Shown piece by piece: positions 18,641-27,343 of a stretch of 64,000 nt of DNA. The DNA comes from Mesorhizobium sophorae (lineage in GTDB: Bacteria > Pseudomonadota > Alphaproteobacteria > Rhizobiales > Rhizobiaceae). How positions within the stretch are numbered: position 1 is the first letter of the stretch; each line of letters starts with the position of its first letter. Below the pieces are notes generated by a model. The model had not been told where the DNA came from and made no database searches. It was given only the letters and a program-made list of their open reading frames with translations. The stretch lies in assembly GCF_002270415.1 (NCBI RefSeq), contig NZ_NNRI01000001.1, forward strand, positions 1 through 64,000, read 5' to 3'. The position numbers and the translations under genes were made by a program.

Positions 18641-18910
18641 TCAGGCTTTCGGCTTGTCGCTGCCGCCGGCAATCTTGGCGCAGCTGCCGGCGGGCACGTA
18701 GAGCCATGAATCCGGCTGGTTGTCGGCGGTGGCCGTGCCGGCGCAGGAATGCGTCGCGGTCTGACAGTCGTTCTGGCCGGCCTTGACGACGCCGTAGCAT
18801 TTCTCAAAGGCGAAGCCGGGCTTGGCAGCGGGGCCGCTATAGGCCGCCGTCGCGGCGAGCGAAGTGGCGGCAGCGAGGGCCGATCCGATGAGGGTCTTGG
18901 TGTTGATCAC
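18641..18910 (-). CDS. bufA: BufA-like bufferin precursor (DUF2282)
   Basis: Precursor of a copper-binding ribosomal peptide, 89 residues. It has a Sec-type signal ([19 protein letters not shown]) and a core of ~65 residues with four cysteines at 38, 49, 56 and 77 in the contexts EKCYG, QNDCQ, HSCAG and GSCAK. These match the DUF2282/BufA1 pattern. In studied bufferins, MNIO-modified cysteines chelate copper in the periplasm. The start is GTG 18910 with AGGAG 8 nt upstream; a longer frame to 19096 lacks an RBS and would bury the signal peptide. It is the first gene of bufA-bufB-bufC-DoxX-quinone reductase. Regulation was not found; no ECF sigma or metal regulator is adjacent. Confidence 0.93.
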   Translation of the reverse strand: MINTKTLIGSALAAATSLAATAAYSGPAAKPGFAFEKCYGVVKAGQNDCQTATHSCAGTATADNQPDSWLYVPAGSCAKIAGGSDKPKA

Positions 18911-19055
18911 AGTCGTGTCTCCTGGTTGCGTTTCGAGGGAAAGACTGGCCTTGCGGCCTGTCTGCAAGCAGTGTCCCCGATCAGGCCGCTGAGCTGAAAT
19001 GCTGTCTCGGCATGGATTTGATACGCGGCCACTATGTTGAGAGGCCGCACGCAAA

Positions 19056-19085
19056 AAGCCCTCCGGCGGGGGCACCGGAGGGCTT
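19056..19085 (-). terminator. Rho-independent terminator after the patatin-like gene
   Basis: Perfect 11-bp stem (19056-19066 with 19075-19085, AAGCCCTCCGG/CCGGAGGGCTT) and an 8-nt loop. On the minus strand it is followed by TTTTT. It lies 58 nt past the stop of the patatin-like gene and upstream of bufA, insulating the bufferin operon. Confidence 0.9.
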
Positions 19086-19143
19086 GGCACCTGCATTCGG
19101 GAGCCGAAACAGGCGCGGCCAGGCGGGAGGGAGGCGCCTAGAT

Positions 19144-19989
19144 CTATTGAGTTCCGCGGTCGAAGGCCGGGGGGTCCTCCGCCACGGAATGCTCTGCCAA
19201 AAGCCAGTCCCCGGCACGTTCGCGTCCTCGGTCACGCATGTCGGTCAGTTCACCCCAGTCGGTCCAGGGCCTTGTGAACAGTGCTGCGCCGGCGCGGTAT
19301 TGGCTGTCGAAGATGACGTGGGTTGCGGCGGGCTTCATCGCACAATGGCTGGCGGCGAGGCGGCGACCCGCGCATGGCGTCATGAACAGTGCCGGCTTGC
19401 CGGTGACCACCAGCTGATGTCCGGTATCTAACGGCAGGGCCGGCGAAGCCGAAAGGCCACCGTCGCCCCAATAGGTGTCGCCGTCGATCTCGACGGCCGG
19501 GAAGAGGAACGGGATCGTGGCGGCCGCCAGGATCGCGTCGATCGACAACTGATCGCCGGCGAAAATCTTCACCGTATCGGTGCGGGCATTGGAGGCCAGG
19601 ATGCTCAACTGCAGCGGGCGGTCCTTGTTGCGGATTACCGCAATATCGATCGATTGTTCCAGGATCGATCTCAGGGGGCTTGCGGCATCGGCGGCAAAAA
19701 TCGATGCGTGGCTGACGCGTCGCCAGAAGTTGGTGAGCGCCGTCCGCGCGCCGCGCCGGCCGCCCAATGCCAGACCATAGGCCAGGACCGCGGCCTCCAT
19801 TGCACCGAAGCCGGACGCGGTGATGTTGCCGATGGAAAGGCTGGGGTCGTCAAGCAAGCGGTCGAGGACGCCCCAAACGAAGGCGCCGTGCGCGTCGCTT
19901 GCCAGGACAATGTCCACGACCCCCCGGTCATCGACTGCAGGTCTTGCAATGACAGCTTGGTCGGTTTCGGTTCCGGTCTGGATATGCAT
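19144..19989 (-). CDS. Degenerate patatin-like protein lacking the nucleophile
   Basis: A 281-residue patatin-fold protein. The C-terminal dyad loop is kept ([13 protein letters not shown]), but the oxyanion Gly-rich loop GGGxxG reads ASDAHG, and the nucleophile elbow GxSxG aligns with [13 protein letters not shown], placing Gly where Ser is required. Catalysis of the patatin type is therefore unlikely, although the fold is well preserved over its length and no stop or frameshift is present. It could be a binding or regulatory paralogue. Start ATG 19989 has GGAG 8 nt upstream. An active patatin is encoded at 26152. A terminator follows at 19056-19085. Confidence 0.85.
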   Translation of the reverse strand: MHIQTGTETDQAVIARPAVDDRGVVDIVLASDAHGAFVWGVLDRLLDDPSLSIGNITASGFGAMEAAVLAYGLALGGRRGARTALTNFWRRVSHASIFAADAASPLRSILEQSIDIAVIRNKDRPLQLSILASNARTDTVKIFAGDQLSIDAILAAATIPFLFPAVEIDGDTYWGDGGLSASPALPLDTGHQLVVTGKPALFMTPCAGRRLAASHCAMKPAATHVIFDSQYRAGAALFTRPWTDWGELTDMRDRGRERAGDWLLAEHSVAEDPPAFDRGTQ

Positions 19990-20217
19990 GTTTCAGTCTC
20001 CATCCCAAAACGCCAGACTGGGCGTTTGATGGAAAGACTGCCGCAACTCCTTCCGCTTGCGAAATGCCAAGGTGGCATGAACTCCATAGGCAGATTGCAT
20101 TGGTTGCCATCACGCGCGCGTCGCAACATTTAGTCGGCAAGCGAAGATTCCGGGATTTTGCCCTGGACCAGCATCGAGACGGCCGCCGGAGAGCGTTCAG
20201 CGCACAAGGAGCAAGTC

Positions 20218-20487
20218 ATGAGAATACGCATCGCGTACCTAGGGGCGATTGCCCTCGCTCCTATTGCCGGAGCGACTTCGGCTGACGCCTTCAGCGACCT
20301 GTCGGCCACCTTTCACACAGACGCCGCGATGAAGACGATGAAATCGGATGCCGACTTCAAAGCAGCCTGGGACGCTATGTCGACGGACAGGCAGGATGCC
20401 ATGAAGAAGGAATGCAACGACGCAGCGCCGAGCAAGCCTCATGCAGAATTCTGCGTGAAGATGCATCTGCTCGGCGGCAACAGTTGA
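20218..20487 (+). CDS. Small exported protein of unknown function
   Basis: An 89-residue protein with a signal peptide (RIRIAYLGAIALAPIAG, likely cleaved after SADA) and a mature part of about 65 residues rich in Ala, Asp, Lys and Met, with two cysteines (KKECNDA and EFCVKMH) that could form a disulfide. AAGGAG precedes the ATG at a good distance. I do not recognise the family. It is transcribed divergently from the patatin-like gene and lies 215 nt upstream of a LysR-type regulator on the same strand. Confidence 0.7.
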   Translation: MRIRIAYLGAIALAPIAGATSADAFSDLSATFHTDAAMKTMKSDADFKAAWDAMSTDRQDAMKKECNDAAPSKPHAEFCVKMHLLGGNS

Positions 20488-20702
20488 ACATCACGCCGCT
20501 TCCAGATCAGACCCGAGCGCGATGGCGTTCAAGTTGTTCGCCATCGTCTCCTATGTCCCAGCAAAGCTACAAAGGCGCCAACCTGCGTCAGCCCATGACG
20601 ATATGCTATGAACTTCATAGCGGCGGTGCATTGGAACGAGGATGTCGTTTGCGGCAAGGTTTGGTTTAGCAAAAAAGACCATACGCAACGGGGACAATCG
20701 GC

Positions 20703-21614
20703 ATGGACATTCATCACATCCGCTATTTCCTTGCCGTGTGCGAGACACGAAACTTCACGCGGGGCGGTGAAAAGTGCAACGTTACCCAGCCGGCGTTGTC
20801 ACGCGCCATCCAGCAGCTGGAAGACGAGGTCGGCGGCCTGCTGTTTCGCCGCGAGCGAAACCTGACTCACCTGACCGACCTGGGCGCGCTGCTGCGCCCC
20901 CGGTTTCAACAGATCCTCGACGAACTGACCGGAGTGCGACAGGAGGCGTCGAGATTCTTGTGCCTGGAAAATGCCAACCTCAAGGTCGGCGTCATGTGCA
21001 CCATCGGTCCGCGCCGCTTCACCGGCCTGTTGGCCGATTTCAACAGGCGCCAGCAGGGCATTCAGCTGCAGCTGGTGGAAGGTGTGCCGACCTCACTTTC
21101 GCAACTGCTCGAGTCCGGAGAAATCGACGTCGCCATCATGGCGTCCAGCAACAGTTTTCCGGAACGGTTCGATGTCACGCCGCTCTATCGCGAGCGCTTC
21201 GTCCTGGCCTTTCCAAACGGCCATCGGTTGGCCCGCAACGACAATGTCGCCATCTCCGAACTCGACGGCGAGAATTATCTGCGGCGACTGAACTGCGAGT
21301 ATCGCGATCACCTCGCCGGCCTGTGCAATGACCGTGGCGTGAAGCTCAGGATCTCCTATGCGAGCGAACGCGAGGACTGGATCCAGAACATGGTTTCAGG
21401 CGGCCTCGGGATCTGCTTCATCCCGGAGTTCAGCGCGGTGATCCCTGGCTTGCAGGTCAGGCCGGTCATCGACCCCGAGGTCTGGCGGGAAGTGTCTCTG
21501 GTGGTCGTGGCGGGGCGCAGGTTTTCACCGGCGGCATCGGCCTTCGTCAACAGCGTCAAGGCGCATGGCTGGCCTGAGAGCGCCCTCGCTCAAACGATCC
21601 GCACCGCTGCCTGA
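20703..21614 (+). CDS. LysR-family transcriptional regulator
   Basis: A 303-residue LysR regulator with an N-terminal winged HTH (IRYFLAVCETRNFTRGGEKC, NVTQPALSRAIQQLE) and a C-terminal effector-binding region. The DNA-binding domain closely matches those of the regulators at 24155 and 29652 (shared NVTQPAL and HLT(E/D)LG blocks), so the three are one subfamily. The HTH has Gly-Gly where the others have Ala-Ala. It precedes an exported cupin, and a hairpin terminator follows directly. The effector is unknown; the subfamily's neighbours here are redox and detoxification genes. Confidence 0.93.
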   Translation: MDIHHIRYFLAVCETRNFTRGGEKCNVTQPALSRAIQQLEDEVGGLLFRRERNLTHLTDLGALLRPRFQQILDELTGVRQEASRFLCLENANLKVGVMCTIGPRRFTGLLADFNRRQQGIQLQLVEGVPTSLSQLLESGEIDVAIMASSNSFPERFDVTPLYRERFVLAFPNGHRLARNDNVAISELDGENYLRRLNCEYRDHLAGLCNDRGVKLRISYASEREDWIQNMVSGGLGICFIPEFSAVIPGLQVRPVIDPEVWREVSLVVVAGRRFSPAASAFVNSVKAHGWPESALAQTIRTAA

Positions 21615-21637
21615 AGCAAATCAAATAATTCCAGCGC

Positions 21638-21660
21638 CGCACGACAGGACCTGTCGTGCG
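21638..21660 (+). terminator. Hairpin terminator after the LysR gene
   Basis: Near-perfect palindrome CGCACGACAGG-A-CCTGTCGTGCG, 24 nt after the LysR stop codon, giving a 9-bp stem with a 5-nt loop. The following sequence (CCTTTCG) is only weakly T-rich, so termination efficiency is uncertain. Confidence 0.6.
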
Positions 21661-21805
21661 CCTTTCGTTCGCCGTGATGTCCGACCATAGTTTTCGGGTA
21701 TCGAATTGAGAGCCAGTCAGCATTTCTCTTTGTTCGCCGCACCCATCACTCTCCATTCCATGCCCCGCCTCCCGCGTTTGGGCACCGACAAAGGAGAAAT
21801 ACTAG

Positions 21806-22288
21806 ATGGCTACCAAGAAACTCAACTTTGCGTTGGCAATCGGCTTGCTGTCCGCAGCCGCTGCATTTTCCGCTGCGCCGGCCTTCGCCGGGGACTGCCC
21901 TGCCGGCCAGGCCGCCACGACCGACATCCAGGAACACCCCAGCAAGCCGGTCGGCGTGACCGACACGGTTCTCTCGGCGATCGATCTCAGCAGCAAGGGC
22001 GAAGCGTGGAAAGGCAATATGCTGCGCCTGCGCAAGCTCGTCGTTCAGCCGGGCGGTGTCGTGCCGTGGCATGAGCACAATGTCCGCCCCGCCAACATTC
22101 TGATCGTCGAAGGCTCGATCACCGAATATCGCAGCACCTGCAAGGTCGGCATCGAACATCCGGCTGGCGACGTGACAGCCGAATTCGGCCAGCTCGCCCA
22201 TTGGTGGAAGAACAACGGCAAGGTTCCCGCCGTGCTCTATTCCGCCGACGTCCTGCCTCCTGCGATGCACGACGACCACATGATGTGA
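21806..22288 (+). CDS. Exported cupin-domain protein
   Basis: A 160-residue protein with a clear signal peptide (LNFALAIGLLSAAAAFSAA, cleavage near AFAGDC) and a cupin barrel containing VPWHEHNVRPANILIVEG, the first metal-binding motif. The second motif is weaker (GQLAHWWKN, with one His). Periplasmic. Function unknown. It lies downstream of a LysR gene and its terminator and 92 nt upstream of an MFS transporter. In plan it resembles the exported cupin at 10641, but the sequences are not close. Confidence 0.85.
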   Translation: MATKKLNFALAIGLLSAAAAFSAAPAFAGDCPAGQAATTDIQEHPSKPVGVTDTVLSAIDLSSKGEAWKGNMLRLRKLVVQPGGVVPWHEHNVRPANILIVEGSITEYRSTCKVGIEHPAGDVTAEFGQLAHWWKNNGKVPAVLYSADVLPPAMHDDHMM

Positions 22289-22380
22289 GCCGCCCATCGC
22301 GGTGAACAGATCCCGGAATTAGCAACCAAAGCGCGTCCTCAGGCGGTCCGCCCGGGGACGTGCGGCCACGGAGTCCTGTC

Positions 22381-23583
22381 ATGACTACCACTGAACAAAC
22401 CGAACCGACGCGGCTCCGCAGGGTTGCCGCAGACAGCTGGCGCTTCGGCCTGATTGCCCTGATCGCGTTTCTCACGCTTGTCGATCTGTTCGCCACTCAG
22501 GCCATCCTGCCTTCGCTGGTGATAAAATTCGGCGTCAGCCGCGCGACAATGGGTTTTGCCGTCAACGCCAGCACGTTCGGCATGGCTGTGGCCGGGATCG
22601 CCGTGGCGCTTTTCGGCAGAAACCTCGATCGGCGCAACGGCATCTGGATCAGCCTTGCGGTGCTGGCAATCCCGACGACATTGCTTTCGCAGACCGACAG
22701 TATCGTGGTCTTCGCCATGCTGCGTGTCGTCCAGGGCTTGTGCATGTCGACGGCGTTCACGCTGACGATGGCCTACCTCGCGGAACACTTTTCATCGAGG
22801 CAGACGACCAGTGCACTTGCTGCCTATGTGACCGGCAATGTCGCCAGCAATTTTTTCGGACGGCTGATGTCGGCCGCCGTGGCCGGCACGTTTGGCATCT
22901 CCACCAACTTCCTGACTTTCGCCGCGCTCAATCTGATTGGCGCGGCCCTTGTCTGGCTCACCCTGCAAAAGACATCGGCAATGATGCGCGCTGACGCCAA
23001 GAACGAGCCTGCCCGCACCGCATGGAAGGGCCCGTTGATGAACGTCGAGTTGCGTGCCTGCTTCACCATCGGCTTCCTGATCCTCTTTGTCTTCATAGGC
23101 ACCTTCACCTATGTGAACTTCCAGCTCGTCGCCGCGCCGCTGTCGCTGTCGCCCATGGCGTTGGGGCTGGTTTATTTCGTCTTCCTGCCCTCGATGCTGA
23201 CGACACCACTCGCAGGGCGGGTTGCTGCCGGGCTCGGGCCAAGGATCGGGATCGGCGCAACGCTTGCATTGGCCATCCTGGGTTTGCTTCTGCTTCTGGC
23301 AAGCAGCCTGCCGGTGGTCCTTTCAGGAATGGCGCTGGTCGCCATCGGCACCTTCCTGGCGCAGGCAATCGCCACCGGGCATGTCAGCCGGACCGCGTCG
23401 CGCGACCGCGCCGCCGCGAGCGGCATCTACCTCGCCTCCTACTATGCGGGCGGGCTCATCGGCAGCTTCGTCATCGGACAGGTCTACGACCGGATTGGCT
23501 GGACCGCATGCGTGGCTGTGCTGGCCGCAGTCATCGCTTGCGCCATCGCGGTGGCGCGCGTGCTGCAAACGCCAAAGACCTGA
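22381..23583 (+). CDS. MFS transporter, drug/arabinose-efflux type
   Basis: A 400-residue 12-helix major facilitator protein. The N-half shows VDLFATQAILPSLVIKFGVS and the loop ALFGRNLDRRNGIW, which is a form of motif A. It resembles DHA1-type permeases such as YnfM. ATG 22381 is chosen over the slightly longer frame because of the upstream GGAG. The substrate is unknown. It is followed after 45 nt by a small exported DUF302 protein on the same strand, possibly one transcript. Confidence 0.9.
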   Translation: MTTTEQTEPTRLRRVAADSWRFGLIALIAFLTLVDLFATQAILPSLVIKFGVSRATMGFAVNASTFGMAVAGIAVALFGRNLDRRNGIWISLAVLAIPTTLLSQTDSIVVFAMLRVVQGLCMSTAFTLTMAYLAEHFSSRQTTSALAAYVTGNVASNFFGRLMSAAVAGTFGISTNFLTFAALNLIGAALVWLTLQKTSAMMRADAKNEPARTAWKGPLMNVELRACFTIGFLILFVFIGTFTYVNFQLVAAPLSLSPMALGLVYFVFLPSMLTTPLAGRVAAGLGPRIGIGATLALAILGLLLLLASSLPVVLSGMALVAIGTFLAQAIATGHVSRTASRDRAAASGIYLASYYAGGLIGSFVIGQVYDRIGWTACVAVLAAVIACAIAVARVLQTPKT

Positions 23584-23628
23584 GACTTCAAAGACCAAAA
23601 CCAGGCAATCCAACCAAAGGAGACTGAC

Positions 23629-24090
23629 ATGAAAAGCTATGTGAAGACCATGATAGGCGCCGCCATGATGATGGCCGTCGTCGCCCCTGCTGCCGCTTCG
23701 GACGGTGTCGTCACCGTGAAGAGCGACTATTCCGTCGCCGAAACCGTCGCCCGCATCAAGAAGGATGTTCTCAAAAAGGGCATCAAGTTCTTCGGCGTCA
23801 TCGACCAGGCAAGGCTTGGCAAGAATGCCGGCAACGACGTCAAGCCGTCGCGGCTGGTGATGTTCGGCAATCCGGCTCTCGGCACGACCTTCATCACCTC
23901 CAATCCCGAGGCCGGTCTCGACTGGCCCGTTCGCGTCCTGGTCTACCAGACCGCGGACGGAACGGTTTACGCCGCCTACAGCGATTTCGACTGGATCGCC
24001 AAGCGGCATGGCATCACCGACCGCGAGGCGCAGTTCAAGATGGCGACCGAAGTCATCCAGTCCGTGACCTCGACGATCAAGAAGAACTGA
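23629..24090 (+). CDS. Exported DUF302-domain protein
   Basis: A 153-residue protein with a signal peptide (MIGAAMMMAVVAPAAAS) and a DUF302 domain: ETVARIKKDVLKKGIKFFGVIDQ, then RLVMFGNPALGT and LPVRVLVYQ-type strands (here LDWPVRVLVYQTADG). DUF302 is a small alpha/beta domain of unknown biochemical role that is common in periplasmic and redox-stress loci. AAAGGAG precedes the ATG by 6 nt. Probably co-transcribed with the MFS gene upstream. Confidence 0.9.
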   Translation: MKSYVKTMIGAAMMMAVVAPAAASDGVVTVKSDYSVAETVARIKKDVLKKGIKFFGVIDQARLGKNAGNDVKPSRLVMFGNPALGTTFITSNPEAGLDWPVRVLVYQTADGTVYAAYSDFDWIAKRHGITDREAQFKMATEVIQSVTSTIKKN

Positions 24091-24154
24091 GTACGGATGA
24101 TGTGAAGGAGATCCGTCGCCGGGCATGCGAGGCAGCCTGCTGCTCGCGACGAGG

Positions 24155-25066
24155 TTATTCAGCGGCGGACAACGCCTTTGCCCGCTCGCCGAACCACCGC
24201 TTCTGCGTGGCCTCACGCACCAGCGCGCCAACTGCCGGCGAATGCCTGCGGCCACGCACGGTGACGAGATTGACCTCGCGCCAGAATTCCGGCTCGGTGA
24301 TCGGCAAGGGCACCACGCCCGGGTGCTTGGCGGTGTGTTCGGGCATGAAACCGAAGCCAAGCCCGGCAGCGATCATTGCCAGTGTCCAATCGTCACGATC
24401 GCTCCAGTAGACAGGGCTGACGGTGACGCCCTGTTCGGAGAGAATGGCATCGGCATAGCCGGCAAACTCGCAATTGTTGCGGTGGATATAGCTTTCATTG
24501 CTCATATCCTTCACCCGCACGCTGCGCTGGTTGGCGAGGCGATGGTTCAGATGGACGGCCATCACCATCTGCTCCTGAAAGAGTGGTAGCGAGTGCACGT
24601 CCTCGTCGGGCACGTTCGAAGGCAAGGCGTAGATGGCGGCCTCGAGATCGCCTTCGAGCAGCCGTCGCCGCAAGCTCTTGGCGTCTGAATCGCAAAGGTG
24701 AAGCTCCACGCCGGGGTGATGCGACCGGACGGCAGCGATGAGCTCAATGATTTCGTCTGGCGCAATCGTGCTCATGATGCCGACCTTGAGCGGCGTCTTC
24801 TTCAGATGCACATATTGCTCGGCAATCTGCTTTGCCTGGCGGGAGTTCTCGAAGACACCCTCGAGATAGGTCTCCACCATGCGACCGAGCTCGGTGAGAT
24901 GGGTGAAGCGGCGCTCGCGGTGGAAAAGCGCCCCGCCGAATTCATCCTCGAGCAGCTTGATTGCGCGCGACAGCGCCGGCTGCGTGACGTTGCACTGCTC
25001 GGCAGCCCTGGTGAAATTCAGCTCCTTGGCAACGGCCAAGAAATATCTGACCTGGCTGATCTCCAC
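24155..25066 (-). CDS. LysR-family transcriptional regulator
   Basis: A 303-residue LysR regulator with the HTH VRYFLAVAKELNFTRAAEQC and NVTQPALSRAIKLLEDE, followed by the effector domain. It is transcribed away from the bdhA-patatin-NDH operon across a 276-nt gap. That is the usual LysR arrangement, so it is the best candidate regulator for that operon. It is a subfamily sister of the proteins at 20703 and 29652. The C-terminus ends close to the convergent DUF302 gene (64 nt). Confidence 0.93.
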   Translation of the reverse strand: MEISQVRYFLAVAKELNFTRAAEQCNVTQPALSRAIKLLEDEFGGALFHRERRFTHLTELGRMVETYLEGVFENSRQAKQIAEQYVHLKKTPLKVGIMSTIAPDEIIELIAAVRSHHPGVELHLCDSDAKSLRRRLLEGDLEAAIYALPSNVPDEDVHSLPLFQEQMVMAVHLNHRLANQRSVRVKDMSNESYIHRNNCEFAGYADAILSEQGVTVSPVYWSDRDDWTLAMIAAGLGFGFMPEHTAKHPGVVPLPITEPEFWREVNLVTVRGRRHSPAVGALVREATQKRWFGERAKALSAAE

Positions 25067-25342
25067 GGCAACTCCCCTCGGCGGGCGGGCATATGCCGCA
25101 CGACCCGTGTTGCGGCGCGATCTTACTAGCTGCCCCTACGTCAAACAACCCGGCCTGGAGATCTACATCGTCGCGGCAGCGATCAGACCGTCGGCTATCG
25201 AATCCATGTCTCAACGGCATTTCCGTCGCCTGCCGCTGCTGGCCATACTTGATCCAGAATTTCAAACCGGGGCGCGTGCAGGCCCGTTGCCCGCAGCCAT
25301 TGCTCGATGGTTTTGCTGCGGCTCCAACAGAAGGAAACGACG

Positions 25343-26125
25343 ATGCTCAGAGGAAAGACGGCGCTGATTACAGGCTCGACCAGCGGCATCGGCCAAGGCA
25401 TTGCCGAAGCCTTCGCTGCCAAGGGGTGCAACATCGTTCTCAATGGCTTCGGCGATGCGGATGAGATCGAACGCTTGCGGGCGAAGCTGGTCGCCGACCA
25501 CAAGGTCACCGTTCGTTACGACAATGCGGACATGAGCAAGGGGGGCGCAATCACCGCCATGATGGACAAGGCCATCGCGGAGTTCGGGGCGATCGACATC
25601 CTGGTCAACAATGCCGGCATCCAGCATGTGGCGCCGATCGACGACTTCCCGATCGAGAAATGGGAGGCGGTCGTGGCGATCGATCTGATGTCGTCATTCT
25701 ACACGATCCGGCGCGCCCTGCAGGCGATGAAGGAGCGCAAATGGGGTCGCATCATCAACGTTGCGTCCGCCCACGCGCTTGTCGCTTCGCCATACAAATC
25801 CGCCTATGTCGCCGCCAAACACGGCGTCGCCGGCCTGACCAAGACGGTAGCGCTGGAAGTGGCCGAGCAGGGCATCACGGTCAATGCGGTTTGCCCCGGC
25901 TACGTGCTCACGCCACTGGTCGAAAAGCAGATACCGGACACGGCCAAGGCGCGCGGGATCACCGAACAGCAAGTCATCAAGGATGTGCTTTTGGCCGCAC
26001 AGCCGACCAAGCAGTTCGTAACGGTCGAGCAGGTTGCGTCGCTCTGTCTTTTCTTGGCCTCCGACGATGCGGCCTCGATCACCGGCGCGATCTTGCCGAT
26101 CGAAGGCGGCTGGACCGCCCACTGA
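25343..26125 (+). CDS. bdhA: 3-hydroxybutyrate dehydrogenase (SDR)
   Basis: NAD-dependent oxidation of D-3-hydroxybutyrate to acetoacetate, a step in polyhydroxybutyrate breakdown. The 260-residue protein has the SDR cofactor motif GSTSGIGQGIA, NNAG at the fourth strand, the catalytic Ser-Tyr-Lys set in VASAHALVASPYKSAYVAAKHG, and the C-terminal LPIEGGWTAH that is typical of this enzyme. Start ATG 25343 has AAGGAAACG upstream. First gene of an operon with a patatin (26-nt gap) and an NDH-2-like oxidoreductase. The exact substrate within the 3HBDH family is very likely but untested. Confidence 0.92.
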   Translation: MLRGKTALITGSTSGIGQGIAEAFAAKGCNIVLNGFGDADEIERLRAKLVADHKVTVRYDNADMSKGGAITAMMDKAIAEFGAIDILVNNAGIQHVAPIDDFPIEKWEAVVAIDLMSSFYTIRRALQAMKERKWGRIINVASAHALVASPYKSAYVAAKHGVAGLTKTVALEVAEQGITVNAVCPGYVLTPLVEKQIPDTAKARGITEQQVIKDVLLAAQPTKQFVTVEQVASLCLFLASDDAASITGAILPIEGGWTAH

Positions 26126-26151
26126 AACCGGCAACGAGGAGCGCAAAGGCC

Positions 26152-27309
26152 ATGAACAAGATCACCCGGAACCCCTCAACGTCGGAACCCGTGCCGGAGG
26201 CCGTTCGTATGGCTGACGGTTCGGTCAAGCGACAGACCGTATTGGTGCTGCAGGGCGGCGGCGCTCTCGGCGCCTATCAGGCCGGCGTCTACCAGGCGCT
26301 CGTCGAGGGCGGGGTCGAACCCGATTGGGTCATAGGCACCTCGATCGGCGCCATCAACGCGGCGCTGATCGCCGGAAACGAACCGCAAGACCGCCTGCCG
26401 AGGCTGCGCGAGTTCTGGGACGGCGTCAGCCGCAGCAGCCCGCTCGACGAGTTTTTCCGGATGATGGCTCCAAGCAACATCTTTGCCAACATGGGCACGG
26501 TGATGCGCGGCATACCGGGCTTCTTCGAACCGAACCCAAGCGCCATGTTCGGGGTCAATCGCGAAGTGGGTGTGGAGAATGCCTCCTACTACACCACCGA
26601 TCCTCTCAAGCGGACGCTGGACAATCTGATCGACTTCGATTGTCTCAACCGCCGCCATACGCGGCTGACGGTCGGCGCGGTCAACGTCAACACCAGCGAG
26701 CTCAAGTATTTTGACAGCAGCCAGATGCCGTTGTCGGTGGCGCACATCATGGCGTCGGGCGCCCTGCCGCCGGCCTTTCCGGCAGTCTGCATCGATGGCG
26801 AGCCCTATTGGGATGGCGGCATCTATTCGAACACGCCCATCGAAGTCGTGCTGGACGAGCGTCCGCGACGCGACGCGCTGATCTTCGCCGTCAACATGTG
26901 GCAGCCGCGCGCGACGGAGCCTAAATCGATCTGGCAGGTGATGGGACGGCAGAAGGATCTCCAATACGCCAGCCGCGGCAGAAGCCACGTTGCCCGCCAG
27001 GAGCAACTGCATCGCCTGCGCCACGTCGTGCGCGAAATGGGAAAGCTGGTCCCCGAGGAGCGGCGCGACGATCCGATGTTCAAGGAACTGGCCTCCTATG
27101 GCTGCCCTTCGGTGATGCATCTCGTTCGGCTGCTTTCGCCACGCCTGGACGGCGAGGACCACACCAAGGACATCGACTTCACGCGCTCAGGCATCTGCAC
27201 GCGCTGGCAGGCCGGATACGAACATGGCCAGCGCGTCCTCTCGGAAAAGCCGTGGCAGTGCGAGGTCGACATGCTGCAGGGCATCGTGATCCACGAATCG
27301 CAGGAATGA
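26152..27309 (+). CDS. Patatin-like phospholipase with DUF3734
   Basis: Catalytically complete patatin of 385 residues: oxyanion loop GGGALGAYQAG, nucleophile elbow GTSIGAINAAL (Ser), and the dyad Asp in WDGGIYSNTP. The C-terminal ~110 residues match the DUF3734 extension (YASRGRSHVARQEQLHRLRHV region). These enzymes cleave acyl chains from lipids or, in some lineages, PHB-granule-associated substrates. ATG 26152 with GAGGAG is chosen; the open frame continues upstream through bdhA in another frame and is not coding there. Co-transcription with bdhA suggests a role in lipid or PHB turnover, which is inference. Confidence 0.93.
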   Translation: MNKITRNPSTSEPVPEAVRMADGSVKRQTVLVLQGGGALGAYQAGVYQALVEGGVEPDWVIGTSIGAINAALIAGNEPQDRLPRLREFWDGVSRSSPLDEFFRMMAPSNIFANMGTVMRGIPGFFEPNPSAMFGVNREVGVENASYYTTDPLKRTLDNLIDFDCLNRRHTRLTVGAVNVNTSELKYFDSSQMPLSVAHIMASGALPPAFPAVCIDGEPYWDGGIYSNTPIEVVLDERPRRDALIFAVNMWQPRATEPKSIWQVMGRQKDLQYASRGRSHVARQEQLHRLRHVVREMGKLVPEERRDDPMFKELASYGCPSVMHLVRLLSPRLDGEDHTKDIDFTRSGICTRWQAGYEHGQRVLSEKPWQCEVDMLQGIVIHESQE

Positions 27310-27343
27310 CGGACCAACGCCTCGGAAACGATGGAGAATACCG

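Noticed and set aside
25660..26151. Long upstream extension of the patatin gene inside bdhA
   Set aside because: It overlaps bdhA in another frame and lacks patatin homology. ATG 26152 has a good RBS.
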